A stretch of 64,000 nucleotides of DNA from Streptococcus australis (lineage in GTDB: Bacteria; Bacillota; Bacilli; Lactobacillales; Streptococcaceae), in contig NZ_RJPZ01000006.1 in NCBI RefSeq assembly GCF_003943615.1, positions 73,020-137,019 on the forward strand. The letters run 5' to 3'. The notes beneath the pieces were generated by a model, which ran no database searches, was not told where the DNA came from, and worked only from the letters and a program-made list of their open reading frames with translations. Both the position numbers and the translations under genes were made by a program. This document shows, in pieces, positions 53,963-63,052 of the stretch; positions within the stretch are counted from its first letter, which is position 1, and the number at the start of each line of letters is the position of its first letter.

Positions 53963-54140
53963 AAGAGAGTGGGACAGAAATTGGTAATTCGTTAGAATTC
54001 GATTTCGTCGTCCCACCTCCGCACAGTTGAGTAGGGCTGTAAAAGCTGATGAAATCAGCCTAGTAGAGCCCACTCAACCACTGCGTCTTGCTCGACAATC
54101 CAAAGACAATTGAGAGGCTAGGACTTTTGTCCCAGCCTCT
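53963..54140 (-). repeat. 178-bp intergenic repeat R178, copy 2 (inverted)
   Basis: Its reverse complement matches 29773-29950 with about ten differences. It lies between the converging ends of the P-type ATPase gene and upstream side of the methyltransferase gene. The hairpin AGAGGCTGGGAC...GTCCTAGCCTCT at its right end (54111-54140) can terminate the ATPase transcript. Confidence 0.85.
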
Positions 54141-54154
54141 TATCCAAGAGTTGT

Positions 54155-56494
54155 TTAATTAAACTCATATTTTTGATAAATAGTCGCCAAGATGAAGATC
54201 CCTGTAAAGAGGGACATCAAGGCAAGGTAGACTGGGAAGGTCACAGCTGTCAATGTTCCAATTTCAATCAGACCTTTCAAGTAAAAGGCAGAAAGGTAGA
54301 AACCACAGACAGAGAAGATGATTAAGAGTCCTCGCCAGATATTGAGTGGTAAGCAAGCCCGAATAACAGACAAGAAACCAATAGATCCTAATAAGTAGTA
54401 GGAAAGGGTAGACATATCAAGACTTGACCAGCCATGATGAGCTCCCCATAAACGAACAAACAGGACGCTAAAGACAACCATCAAGGCATTTGGCAAGGCC
54501 AGATGCAAGGAACGTTTGAGGAAGTGTTTTTCCACTGGCTTAATATTTCGTTCAAAGGTCAAGACAAATGGTGGGAATCCTTCGACAAACTGATCGATTA
54601 GCGTAATCTGAATTGGAATAAATGGGAAAATCAACAAGTAGTTCACATCAAAGAACAGGGCACTTGCGATACAGATAATGGCCAGGATAAAGGAGTAAAT
54701 GGTCTTAATAAAGAAGATAGGTGCGATTCGGCCAATATTATTAACGACCCGACGACCTTCAAAGAGAATTTCTGGAACATCATTGAAGTCTGAGTTTAAC
54801 AAGACCAGATTGGCAATTTGACGTGTTGCAGGATCTCCTTCGGCCATCACGATGGAGCAGTCAGCTTCTCGTAAGGCTAGGATATCATTGACCCCATCTC
54901 CTGTCATAGCAGTGGTACGACCAGCGGCCTTGAGGGTTTGAATCAAGAGTTTCTTTTGGTGAGGAGATACCCGACCGAAAATAGCAGTATTCTCCGCTAG
55001 ATCAACTAGCTCAGCATCATCGATTTTTGAACAGTCCACATAATTATCGTAGCTATCAAAACCGGCTTCTTTGGCAATATAGGAAACGGTAACAGGATTA
55101 TCTCCTGAAATGATTTTTAAATCCACATCTTGTGAGCGAAGATAATCTAAGGTTTCAGCAGCCCCTTTACGGATTGGATCTAAGATTTCAATCACAGCGA
55201 TAGCTTCTACATCACTTGGTAAAGTCAAATCATGCATATCAATGACTTCAACACTACGAGCTAAAATCAAAACCCGTGATCCATGGGCTTGGGCTTCCAA
55301 TACTGCTGGAGGATTTTCTTTGAGAAGCATCTCTGGGGCACCCAAATAAATCGTTCCCAAGTTAGACAGGGTCATAGCTCCCCATTTTCGATCGCTTGAA
55401 AAAGGAATGATAGATTCTGCTGTATAGGCATGTTCTAGCTCCCCATATGCCTTACGGATAGCTTGGGCAGTCGGGTTGTTATCCTCAGAATTTTGCATAT
55501 ATGCAGCGAGAATGACTTCGATGGTTTCTTCAGAAAAGTGTTCAGACAGGGAGTGAATGCCTTTGACGGTCATTTTTCCTTGGGTGATGGTTCCCGTCTT
55601 ATCCAAACAAAGAGTATCCACACGAGCTAGTGTTTCGACTGAATACATCTCTTGAACCAAGACCTTGCGCATCCCTAATTTGATCACGGCTGTTAAGAGA
55701 GAGGTCACTGTCAGAAGGGCAATCCCTTTTGGCAACATGCCCAGGAGGGCAGTAGAAGAAGTCACCACAGAATCTTTCATTGGAAGCAGCTTGATCAAAA
55801 AGGCTTCACAGAAGAGGGCGATTCCAAATGGGATAATAATCTTACCAGTGAAACTAGAAATTTTTGCGAGATTATAGAGAATGCGGGAATTGATGGGTTT
55901 GAGAGTTTTTACTTCGACCATCAATTTATTAGCATAGTTGTTGGCCCCCACACGATTGACACGAGCGTAGACTTGGCCACTTACTAAGAAGCTTCCGGAT
56001 AGAAGTTCATCTCCCTCTCCCTTGAGCACCAAGTCACTTTCTCCTGTCAGCATAGCTTCGTTGGCTTCTGCAATCCCGATTTGAACGATGGCGTCACTCG
56101 GAATTTGGTCACCTGCCGAAAGCTTAATCACATCGCCAAGGACAATTTCCTCTGGATCAATGCTTACTTCTTCCCCTGCTCGGATAACAGTAACGAGCTC
56201 CTTACTCATCAAATTCAATTTATCAATCATCCGTTTAGCGCGGAGCTCTGTGGCAATTCCGGATAAGGCATTAAAGCAGATGACTGCAAAAAAGACTAGG
56301 TTACTCCAGGCTTGTACCGCAACCAAAGCGAGAGCAATCACAAAGTTCAGAGCATTAAACAAGGTGAAGACGTTACGCTTGATGATTTGCCAGGTACTGG
56401 TGCTGGTATTCGCTTTAAATTCGTTGGTTTGGCCGCGCTGTATTTTTTTGCGGACCTCTTCATGGGTTAATCCCTTTAATTCATTCATTTCCAT
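54155..56494 (-). CDS. Cation-translocating P-type ATPase
   Basis: A 779-residue P-type pump with about eight to ten helices. Motifs are TGES (150-153), the phosphorylated Asp298 in DKTGT, and TGDGVNDILALREADCSI. In the fourth helix the ion-site region reads MLPKG, not the PEGL of calcium pumps, so the ion is not assigned; relatives are listed simply as E1-E2 ATPases. It is expressed from its own minus-strand promoter, and repeat R178 lies at its 3' end. Confidence 0.92.
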   Translation of the reverse strand: MEMNELKGLTHEEVRKKIQRGQTNEFKANTSTSTWQIIKRNVFTLFNALNFVIALALVAVQAWSNLVFFAVICFNALSGIATELRAKRMIDKLNLMSKELVTVIRAGEEVSIDPEEIVLGDVIKLSAGDQIPSDAIVQIGIAEANEAMLTGESDLVLKGEGDELLSGSFLVSGQVYARVNRVGANNYANKLMVEVKTLKPINSRILYNLAKISSFTGKIIIPFGIALFCEAFLIKLLPMKDSVVTSSTALLGMLPKGIALLTVTSLLTAVIKLGMRKVLVQEMYSVETLARVDTLCLDKTGTITQGKMTVKGIHSLSEHFSEETIEVILAAYMQNSEDNNPTAQAIRKAYGELEHAYTAESIIPFSSDRKWGAMTLSNLGTIYLGAPEMLLKENPPAVLEAQAHGSRVLILARSVEVIDMHDLTLPSDVEAIAVIEILDPIRKGAAETLDYLRSQDVDLKIISGDNPVTVSYIAKEAGFDSYDNYVDCSKIDDAELVDLAENTAIFGRVSPHQKKLLIQTLKAAGRTTAMTGDGVNDILALREADCSIVMAEGDPATRQIANLVLLNSDFNDVPEILFEGRRVVNNIGRIAPIFFIKTIYSFILAIICIASALFFDVNYLLIFPFIPIQITLIDQFVEGFPPFVLTFERNIKPVEKHFLKRSLHLALPNALMVVFSVLFVRLWGAHHGWSSLDMSTLSYYLLGSIGFLSVIRACLPLNIWRGLLIIFSVCGFYLSAFYLKGLIEIGTLTAVTFPVYLALMSLFTGIFILATIYQKYEFN

Positions 56495-56570
56495 AGAAAC
56501 ATGATATCATTTTTTTAAGAAAAAGACTAGATGCAGTCAATCTGTTGAGACTTCAACCTTTTGAAAAGAT

Positions 56571-56599
56571 TTGCGGGGAACAAAAGGATAAGGTATAAT
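56571..56599 (+). promoter_or_regulatory. Promoter of plsC
   Basis: TTGCGG (56571-56576), 17 bases, TATAAT (56594-56599); ATG 33 bases downstream. Confidence 0.75.
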
Positions 56600-56631
56600 A
56601 ATTAGATAAGAGAACTATCAAAGGAGAAAGC

Positions 56632-57375
56632 ATGTTTTATACCTATTTACGTGGGTTGGTGACCTTTATTTTATGGGTTATGAATGGAAATGCTCATTAT
56701 CATCATAAGGAACTGATCCCAAGTCAAGAAGAAAATTATATTCTTGTCGCTCCTCACCGGACTTGGTGGGACCCTGTCTATATGGCCTTTGCGACCAAGC
56801 CTAAGCAATTTATCTTTATGGCCAAGAAAGAACTCTTTACCAATCGGATTTTTGGTTGGTGGATTCGTATGTGCGGTGCTTTCCCAATTGACCGTGAAAA
56901 TCCAGGTGCCGCTGCCATTAAATATCCGGTGAATATGCTCAAAAAAAGCAAGCGTTCCTTGATTATGTTTCCAAGTGGAAGCCGCCATTCTCAGGATGTT
57001 AAGGGTGGAGTTGCCGTGATTGCCAAAATGGCTAAGGTTCGTATTATGCCTGTAACTTATACTGGTCCAATGACCTTGAAAGGACTAGCTAGCTGTGAAC
57101 GGATTGATATGAACTTTGGGCACCCTATTGATATCTCTGATATTGCAAAAATGAATGATGAGGGAGTAGAAGAAGTTGCAAGACGTATCCAGGCTGAGTT
57201 TGATCGCTTAGATGCGGAATCTCAAGCACTCCGCAATGACCGGAAACCTTTTATCCTCATCCGTTTCTTGAAGTTTTTACTGTTGCCATTTGTCTTGGTT
57301 GTCGCTTTAGCGACCCTCTTATTTAGTTATATCGCAAGTTTCGTTTGGGATCCAGATAAGCATCGGAAAGACTAG
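56632..57375 (+). CDS. plsC: 1-acyl-sn-glycerol-3-phosphate acyltransferase
   Basis: PlsC adds the second acyl chain to make phosphatidic acid at the membrane. The 247-residue protein has the catalytic H-x4-D (His42 to Asp47 in HRTWWD), the KKELF block, and FPSGSR at 113-118 where most relatives have FPEGTR. A hydrophobic C-terminal helix (about 212-238) anchors it. AAAGGAGAAAGC ribosome site. It is followed by a perfect terminator and then comEA, as in other streptococci. Confidence 0.93.
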   Translation: MFYTYLRGLVTFILWVMNGNAHYHHKELIPSQEENYILVAPHRTWWDPVYMAFATKPKQFIFMAKKELFTNRIFGWWIRMCGAFPIDRENPGAAAIKYPVNMLKKSKRSLIMFPSGSRHSQDVKGGVAVIAKMAKVRIMPVTYTGPMTLKGLASCERIDMNFGHPIDISDIAKMNDEGVEEVARRIQAEFDRLDAESQALRNDRKPFILIRFLKFLLLPFVLVVALATLLFSYIASFVWDPDKHRKD

Positions 57376-57390
57376 ACAGCTCTCTAGATA

Positions 57391-57435
57391 AAAAGAATGT
57401 CAAAAATCATGTGATTTTTGACATTCTTTTTTTAT
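57391..57435. terminator. Terminator after plsC
   Basis: A perfect 19-bp stem (57391-57409 with 57412-57430) with a long T run. Confidence 0.9.
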
Positions 57436-57448
57436 TTGTTTGATTTTT

Positions 57449-57456
57449 TACGAATA
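57449..57456 (+). promoter_or_regulatory. ComX box (cin-box) of the comEA operon
   Basis: TACGAATA matches the consensus of the alternative sigma factor ComX exactly, with a T-rich stretch just upstream. It is 21 bases before the comEA ATG. No sigma-A promoter is visible. Confidence 0.9.
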
Positions 57457-57477
57457 ATAAAAATAAAAGGGGTATTT

Positions 57478-58155
57478 ATGGAAACATGGATTGAGAAGAT
57501 CAAGGAATATAAACTGTTTTTAGGCTTGGTTGCTGTGGGGCTAGTCATGGGAGGAGTGTTTCTCTTTTGGCCTAAACCAGCGCAACAAGCACCGGAAACT
57601 GCCATTTCTCAGTTAGAAATGGTGGACCGGGAGACTTCTTCCATGGAAGATACAAGCCTCTCTTCCAGCTCTCAGCAGAGGAGTGAGGAAAAGACCGAGT
57701 CCACGCAAGCGAAAATCATGGTGGATGTGAAGGGTGCTGTCAGACAGGCGGGAGTCTACGAGCTTCCAGTGGGGAGTCGGGTCTATGATGCAGTGCAAAA
57801 AGCAGGAGGGATGACAGACGAGGCCAATAGCCAATCTGTCAATTTAGCTCAAAAACTAGAGGATGAGTCTATCGTCTATGTTGCTAAGAATGGAGAAGAA
57901 GTAGCACCTGTTACGTCTCCTTCTGCCGGGACGACAGGTGGTGAAAACCAGCAAAAGGATGGAAAGGTTAATCTCAATACAGCCACAGAAGCAGAATTAC
58001 AGACTATTTCTGGGATTGGTCAAAAACGAGCCCAGGATATCATTGCTTATCGAGAGGAAAAAGGAAAGTTTCAATCTGTTGATGAATTGAAAAATGTTTC
58101 TGGGATTGGCCAAAAGACACTAGAAAAGTTAAAAGAGCATGTTACAGTGGATTAG
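57478..58155 (+). CDS. comEA: Competence DNA receptor ComEA
   Basis: ComEA binds incoming double-stranded DNA at the outer face of the membrane. I chose the ATG at 57478 (METWIEKIKEYKLF) after AAAAGGGGTATTT; the open frame begins earlier inside the terminator. It has a signal-anchor at about 13-33, a Ser/Glu/Gln linker, an SLBB domain (VDVKGAVRQAGVYELPVGSRVYDAV) and a C-terminal helix-hairpin-helix pair (ISGIGQKRAQDIIAYR, VSGIGQKTLEKL). It has 225 residues. comEC overlaps its end by 17 bases. Confidence 0.95.
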   Translation: METWIEKIKEYKLFLGLVAVGLVMGGVFLFWPKPAQQAPETAISQLEMVDRETSSMEDTSLSSSSQQRSEEKTESTQAKIMVDVKGAVRQAGVYELPVGSRVYDAVQKAGGMTDEANSQSVNLAQKLEDESIVYVAKNGEEVAPVTSPSAGTTGGENQQKDGKVNLNTATEAELQTISGIGQKRAQDIIAYREEKGKFQSVDELKNVSGIGQKTLEKLKEHVTVD

Positions 58156-60379
58156 AAGTCTCAATATTCACCCATTTCATCTGGCTCTTCCCGTCATGGC
58201 TCTTTATTATTGGATGTATACGGGTCACTTGCTCGCTCCAATCTTCCTTCTGGCCTTCTTCATCTTGTTTAGTAGACGCTACAAGGGCAAACAATTTCTA
58301 ATCCTAGTAGGGCTTCTCTTGCTTGCTACACTTTGTTTTGCTTTTCGAATCGAACAAGGGAAGAAAGAAGCGCGGAATCAAGAGGTTCCAAGGGTTATTC
58401 AGCTCTTACCGGATACTATCAAGGTGAATGGAGATGCCTTATCCTTTCGTGCTCAGTCAGGTAGTCGTACTTTTCAGGTTTTCTATCAGATTCAGACACA
58501 GGAAGAGCAAGCCTATTTTAAACACTTGAATCATGGGCTAGAATTAAGAATAAAAGGAGAATTAGAGACCCCGACAAAACAGCGGAATTTTATGGGCTTT
58601 GATTACCAGGCTTATCTGAAAATACAAGGAATCTATCATCTTTTGAAAATCAGCCAGATCCTTGAAAAGAGACCGGCTGAGCCTAGAGATGTAATAGGCC
58701 TTCTGTCTAGTTGGAGGCGGAAGGCCCTTGTATGGGTTCACCAGCATTTCCCCCAGCCCATGAGTCACTATATGACGGGCTTGCTTTTTGGTTTTTTAGA
58801 TGTGGAGTTCGAAGAAATGAGTCAGCTGTATTCGAACTTGGGGATTATCCATCTGTTCGCCTTATCGGGCATGCAGGTTGCCTTCTTCTTAGATGCTTTT
58901 CGACGATTCTTTCTCCGCTTGGGATTGGAGCAGGAAAAAGTTACAACCCTCCTCTATCCGTTTTCGCTTCTTTATGCTGGGATGACGGGATTTTCGGTTT
59001 CGGTCGTTCGAAGCCTCATACAGAAGCTTCTAGCCCAGCAAGGTCTCAAAGGAATGGAGAATATGGGGATGACCCTCCTCTTGTTGCTCCTTTTTCTGCC
59101 TTCTTCATTATTGACTGCTGGAGGTCTCTTATCTTGTGCCTACGCGTTTATATTGACACTAACTTCTTCCGAGGAGGAGAAGTCGGGAATCCAAAAAGTC
59201 GTCAAGGAGAGTCTGGTGTTAACACTAGGGGTTCTTCCTTTTTTGATTTATTTCTTTGGAGAATACCAACCCTGGTCTCTTCCTCTAACCTTTGTCTTTT
59301 CTCTCTTGTTTGATGTTCTTTTGTTACCAGGACTGAGTGTGGTCTTTCTCCTCTCATTTCTATACCCATTGACCTTTTGGAATCCCTTCTTCATCTGGAT
59401 GGAAAAAAGTATGGAGTATATTGCAAGTGTTACTAGTCAATCCTTGATTTTTGGACAGCCAAGCATTTATTTCTTCCTCTTGTTGCTATTCTTATTGGCT
59501 TGCCTCTATGAAATGCGAAAGATTAAGAAATGGAGATACCTGTTTCTACTCTTAGTATGCTTCGTATTTACTCTTGTGAAGCATCCTTTAGAAAATGAGA
59601 TTACCGTCATTGATATTGGTCAAGGTGATAGTATTTTGCTACGTGATTGGCGAGGAAAAACGATCCTAATTGACACAGGTGGAAAAGTGGACTTTGGCCA
59701 AAAGGAAGCATGGAGGCATCGGAGGTCTACTAGCAATGCAGAGCGGACCTTGCTTCCCTATCTCAAGAGTAGGGGGATTGACCAGATTGATCATATGGTT
59801 CTTACGCATACTGACACAGATCATATGGGAGACTTGGAAGTCCTTGCGACTAGGGTTAGGATTAAGGAAATCAACATTTCCAAGGGAAGTTTAAAAAAAG
59901 ACTCCTTTGTCCGTTTGCTCAAACGGTTAAACCTGCCAGTAAAAACGCTAGAGGCTGGTGATCAACTGTCGATCTTTGATGGGAGTGCAGAAGTTCTCTA
60001 TCCGGTAGAAATAGGAGATGGGAGTAATAACGATTCCCTTGTTCTCTATGGCCGGTTTTATGGTTGGTCCTTCCTTTTTACAGGTGATTTAGAAGAAGAG
60101 GGGGAAAAGACCCTGTTAGCCCGCTATCCTCAACTGCGCGTGGATATATTAAAAGCAGGTCACCATGGTTCTAAGGGTTCTTCTCACCCAGCCTTCTTAA
60201 AGCAAATCCAAGCAAAAATTGCCTTGATATCCGCGGGAGAAAAAAATCGTTACCAGCATCCACATCAGGAAACCTTGGAGCGTTTTAAAGAGTTACAGAT
60301 AGCTGTTTTTCGTACAGATCAGCAAGGAGCGATTCGTTTTAGAGGGTGGAATCAGTGGAATATTGAAACCGTTCGATAA
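58139..60379 (+). CDS. comEC: DNA internalisation channel ComEC/Rec2
   Basis: ComEC forms the pore that brings single-stranded DNA into the cell. The 746-residue protein has N-terminal helices, the competence domain (LGIIHLFALSGMQVAFF), more helices, and a C-terminal metallo-beta-lactamase-like domain with IDIGQGDSILL, THTDTDHMGD and GHHGSKGSSHP. The last may degrade the non-entering strand. It is transcribed with comEA from the ComX box. Length is normal, so it looks functional. Confidence 0.96.
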   Translation: MLQWIRSLNIHPFHLALPVMALYYWMYTGHLLAPIFLLAFFILFSRRYKGKQFLILVGLLLLATLCFAFRIEQGKKEARNQEVPRVIQLLPDTIKVNGDALSFRAQSGSRTFQVFYQIQTQEEQAYFKHLNHGLELRIKGELETPTKQRNFMGFDYQAYLKIQGIYHLLKISQILEKRPAEPRDVIGLLSSWRRKALVWVHQHFPQPMSHYMTGLLFGFLDVEFEEMSQLYSNLGIIHLFALSGMQVAFFLDAFRRFFLRLGLEQEKVTTLLYPFSLLYAGMTGFSVSVVRSLIQKLLAQQGLKGMENMGMTLLLLLLFLPSSLLTAGGLLSCAYAFILTLTSSEEEKSGIQKVVKESLVLTLGVLPFLIYFFGEYQPWSLPLTFVFSLLFDVLLLPGLSVVFLLSFLYPLTFWNPFFIWMEKSMEYIASVTSQSLIFGQPSIYFFLLLLFLLACLYEMRKIKKWRYLFLLLVCFVFTLVKHPLENEITVIDIGQGDSILLRDWRGKTILIDTGGKVDFGQKEAWRHRRSTSNAERTLLPYLKSRGIDQIDHMVLTHTDTDHMGDLEVLATRVRIKEINISKGSLKKDSFVRLLKRLNLPVKTLEAGDQLSIFDGSAEVLYPVEIGDGSNNDSLVLYGRFYGWSFLFTGDLEEEGEKTLLARYPQLRVDILKAGHHGSKGSSHPAFLKQIQAKIALISAGEKNRYQHPHQETLERFKELQIAVFRTDQQGAIRFRGWNQWNIETVR

Positions 60380-60441
60380 GAGCTGTTTGATTTCTAGCTT
60401 AAAAATTGCTATGATAAAGTCAAGGAAATGAGGTTACAAGT

Positions 60442-61107
60442 ATGAAATCATTACAGTTGTTCTGGATGCAATATGCTGATTTTTCAAGAAAATCAGATAG
60501 AAAAGAATTTTGGATAAGTCAAGTCTGGCATTTATTGTTTACAAGTCCTTTTTGGATTTACCAATTGGTCTTATTCTTTTCAAATTCGAAATCAGAGGAA
60601 GAGGTGATTCCCTTGACCGGGATGGGCGTTTCAGGTTGGTTAAGCATCTTTTTTCTCTTCTATCTCTATCTTATTTTTGTTCCTCAACAAGCAGTAGTCG
60701 TTCGGCGATTGAGAGATGCGGGTCTTCATTGGGCTTTGATTTTCCTATTTCTAGGTCCTATCTTGATCTATCTTTTATCTCCTATTTCAATTTTTCTAGT
60801 CTTATCTCTTGCAGGCTTGCTATGCTTGGCTTGTCTCTTGGTCCTTCCAAGTGCTAGACTTGCACAACCGGATCAGAATGCTTTTCAAGGAATTGCTTCG
60901 ACGAGTCCCGAGTTCTCTTCGCCAAGTATCCCTTCCCATTTGATGGATCCCAACAGTTTTTCAGCTATTCCCCAGATTGTTTCGGCTCCCCCAACTCCAC
61001 TAGAGAAAGCGCCACTTGAAAAGAAAATGGAATCGGAACAGACTCAGCATCATTTTAGAGAGTGGAATGAGGTACCTTCAGAACATGCAGGCTATACAAA
61101 CAATTAA
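60442..61107 (+). CDS. DUF805 membrane protein
   Basis: A 221-residue protein. The first 130 residues match DUF805: WMQYADFSRKSDRKEFW, then VVVRRLRDAGLHW, with four hydrophobic segments. The last 85 residues are Pro/Ser-rich and acidic, a likely cytoplasmic tail. Function unknown. It overlaps the holA start by 23 bases. Confidence 0.85.
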   Translation: MKSLQLFWMQYADFSRKSDRKEFWISQVWHLLFTSPFWIYQLVLFFSNSKSEEEVIPLTGMGVSGWLSIFFLFYLYLIFVPQQAVVVRRLRDAGLHWALIFLFLGPILIYLLSPISIFLVLSLAGLLCLACLLVLPSARLAQPDQNAFQGIASTSPEFSSPSIPSHLMDPNSFSAIPQIVSAPPTPLEKAPLEKKMESEQTQHHFREWNEVPSEHAGYTNN

Positions 61108-62122
61108 AAAAATCAGTGCTGAGAAGCTTCCTCCTATCCTGGTTCTTTCAGGAGACGACATCGGTCAGTTTGAGTGGATAAAAGAGCAACTTTTAAAGAA
61201 GGTAGGCTACGATTCATCTGATTTGAACTATTCCTATTTTGACATGAAGGAAACAGCTTATTCAGAAGTTGAGCTTGACTTGGTCAGCCTCCCATTTTTT
61301 GCGGATGAAAAAATAGTGATTTTGGATCATTTTGTCGATGTGACGACCGCGAAAAAAAGATACCTGACGGATGATGAATTGCAGTCCTTTGAAGGTTACT
61401 TATCGGCGCCTTTAGAAACGACTCGCTTAATTGTTTTTGCGGAAGGAAAACTGGATAGCAAGCGAAGGATTGTCAAACTTTTAAAACGGGATGCCCAGGT
61501 GCTGGAGGTAACTGAATTAAAGGAACAGGAGTTACGTGCCCATTTTACGGAAGAGATTAAGTCTCTAGGGCTAGCGATTGATTCACCAGCATTCGAACAA
61601 CTTTTGATCAAATCTGGCTTTGATTTTAGTGAGATACAGAAAAACTTGGAGTTTCTTAAAACGTACAAGGGAGCTTCGAGCATCACCATCTCAGATATTG
61701 AAGAGGCTATTCCGAAGACCCTACAGGATAATCTGTTTGATCTGATCCAGATGATTCTAAAGAAACAAATTGATCCCGCCCGTAGTTTGGTCAAGGACCT
61801 GCGGTTACAAGGCGAAGATGAAATCAAACTCTTGGCCATTTTATTGAGTCAGTTCCGCGTCTACACACAGGTCAAACTGTTGAAGCAAGAGGGACCAACA
61901 GAATCCCAAATCGTTTCAGACCTATCAGAGTTGACCGGCCGAAAAGTGAACCCCTACCAAGTCAAATTTGCCCTAAGGGATAGTAGAGGAATTTCTCTTT
62001 CTTATTTGGAGCAGGCTATTTGTCTTTTGATTGATACCGATTTTCAAATGAAATCGGGAACTTATGAGAAAGATTATCTATTTGATTTAGCTTTACTAAA
62101 GCTGGCTAATCCATCGGTGTAA
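61085..62122 (+). CDS. holA: DNA polymerase III delta subunit
   Basis: HolA is part of the clamp loader that places the beta clamp on DNA. I chose the ATG at 61085 (MQAIQTIKKISAEKLPPILVL), which gives 345 residues as is usual; ATGs at 61016 and 61070 are in frame but lie in the DUF805 gene. It has VLSGDDIGQFEWIKEQLL, the AAA+ core LDHFVDVTTAKKRYLTDDEL, and the C-terminal helical collar. It precedes sodA as in S. pneumoniae. Confidence 0.93.
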   Translation: MQAIQTIKKISAEKLPPILVLSGDDIGQFEWIKEQLLKKVGYDSSDLNYSYFDMKETAYSEVELDLVSLPFFADEKIVILDHFVDVTTAKKRYLTDDELQSFEGYLSAPLETTRLIVFAEGKLDSKRRIVKLLKRDAQVLEVTELKEQELRAHFTEEIKSLGLAIDSPAFEQLLIKSGFDFSEIQKNLEFLKTYKGASSITISDIEEAIPKTLQDNLFDLIQMILKKQIDPARSLVKDLRLQGEDEIKLLAILLSQFRVYTQVKLLKQEGPTESQIVSDLSELTGRKVNPYQVKFALRDSRGISLSYLEQAICLLIDTDFQMKSGTYEKDYLFDLALLKLANPSV

Positions 62123-62131
62123 GCAGAATAG

Positions 62132-62160
62132 TTGAATAAATTAGATGATTGCGTTATCAT
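62132..62160 (+). promoter_or_regulatory. Promoter of sodA
   Basis: TTGAAT (62132-62137), 17 bases, TATCAT (62155-62160). ATG 34 bases on. Confidence 0.6.
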
Positions 62161-62193
62161 TTTTATATACATAAAGAAAAAGAGGTATTTTCC

Positions 62194-62799
62194 ATGGCAA
62201 TTATTTTACCAGACCTTCCATACGCATACGATGCATTGGAACCATATATTGATGCTGAAACAATGCACTTGCACCATGACAAACACCATCAAACTTACGT
62301 AAACAATGCGAATGCAGCTCTTGAAAAACACCCTGAAATTGGTGAAGACCTTGAAGCTTTGTTGGCAGATGTAGAATCTATCCCAGCTGATATCCGTCAA
62401 GCGCTTATCAACAACGGTGGTGGACACTTGAACCACGCTCTTTTCTGGGAATTGATGACTCCTGAAAAGACAGCTCCTTCAGCAGAACTTGCAGCAGCAA
62501 TCGATGAAGCTTTCGGTTCTTTCGAAGAATTCCAAGCAGCCTTCACTGCGGCGGCTACAACACGCTTTGGTTCTGGATGGGCATGGTTGGTTGTTAACCA
62601 AGAAGGGAAGCTTGAAGTTACTTCAACAGCAAACCAAGACACACCAATCTCAGAAGGGAAGAAACCAATCTTGGGCTTGGATGTTTGGGAACATGCCTAC
62701 TACGTGAAATACCGCAATGTACGTCCTGATTACATCAAAGCTTTCTTCTCAGTAATTAACTGGAACAAAGTTGATGAGCTTTACGCAGCAGCTAAATAA
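62194..62799 (+). CDS. sodA: Manganese superoxide dismutase
   Basis: SodA converts superoxide to hydrogen peroxide and oxygen in the cytoplasm. I chose the ATG at 62194 ([17 protein letters not shown]) after AAGAGGTATTTTCC, giving 201 residues. Metal ligands are seen as His27 in the LHHDKHH segment, His in LNHALFWEL, and Asp and His in DVWEHAYY. Codon use is strongly biased, as in highly expressed genes. Confidence 0.97.
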   Translation: MAIILPDLPYAYDALEPYIDAETMHLHHDKHHQTYVNNANAALEKHPEIGEDLEALLADVESIPADIRQALINNGGGHLNHALFWELMTPEKTAPSAELAAAIDEAFGSFEEFQAAFTAAATTRFGSGWAWLVVNQEGKLEVTSTANQDTPISEGKKPILGLDVWEHAYYVKYRNVRPDYIKAFFSVINWNKVDELYAAAK

Positions 62800-62811
62800 G
62801 CTTTCATAATA

Positions 62812-62870
62812 AAAAAGTTTGGATCAAAAGGTAGCTTAATGGAGCCTCTCGATTCAGGCTTTTTATTTTT
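62812..62870 (+). terminator. Terminator after sodA
   Basis: AAAAAGTTTGGATC (62812-62825) pairs by way of G-T pairs with GATTCAGGCTTTTT (62851-62864). Confidence 0.65.
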
Positions 62871-62924
62871 TCAAATTGGTCGAATTAGATTCAAATGAAT
62901 CTCCCATTTTGGAAGGGATATTTC

Positions 62925-62952
62925 TTGCGTTTATACCTGAAAATGATACACT
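62925..62952 (+). promoter_or_regulatory. Promoter of the HerA-like ATPase gene
   Basis: TTGCGT (62925-62930), 16 bases, TACACT (62947-62952) with a TG extension. The ATG is about 100 bases downstream, leaving a leader. Confidence 0.6.
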
Positions 62953-63052
62953 AGAAGAGTATGTGAAAGTGAGGAGAGAGGCTTCTACATAAGGAAGAAA
63001 CTCCTGTCACTTTTTCTGAAAAAACTATGCCTCGACAAAAGGGAGAATGAAA

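Noticed and set aside
54155-56494. Calling the P-type ATPase a calcium (CaxP) or magnesium (MgtA) pump
   Set aside because: The length and the MLPKG segment in place of PEGL do not fit calcium pumps, and no Mn or Mg riboswitch was seen upstream.
58711-59313. 200-codon frame overlapping comEC on the same strand
   Set aside because: It has no ribosome site or recognisable domain and lies wholly within the well-supported comEC gene in another frame.
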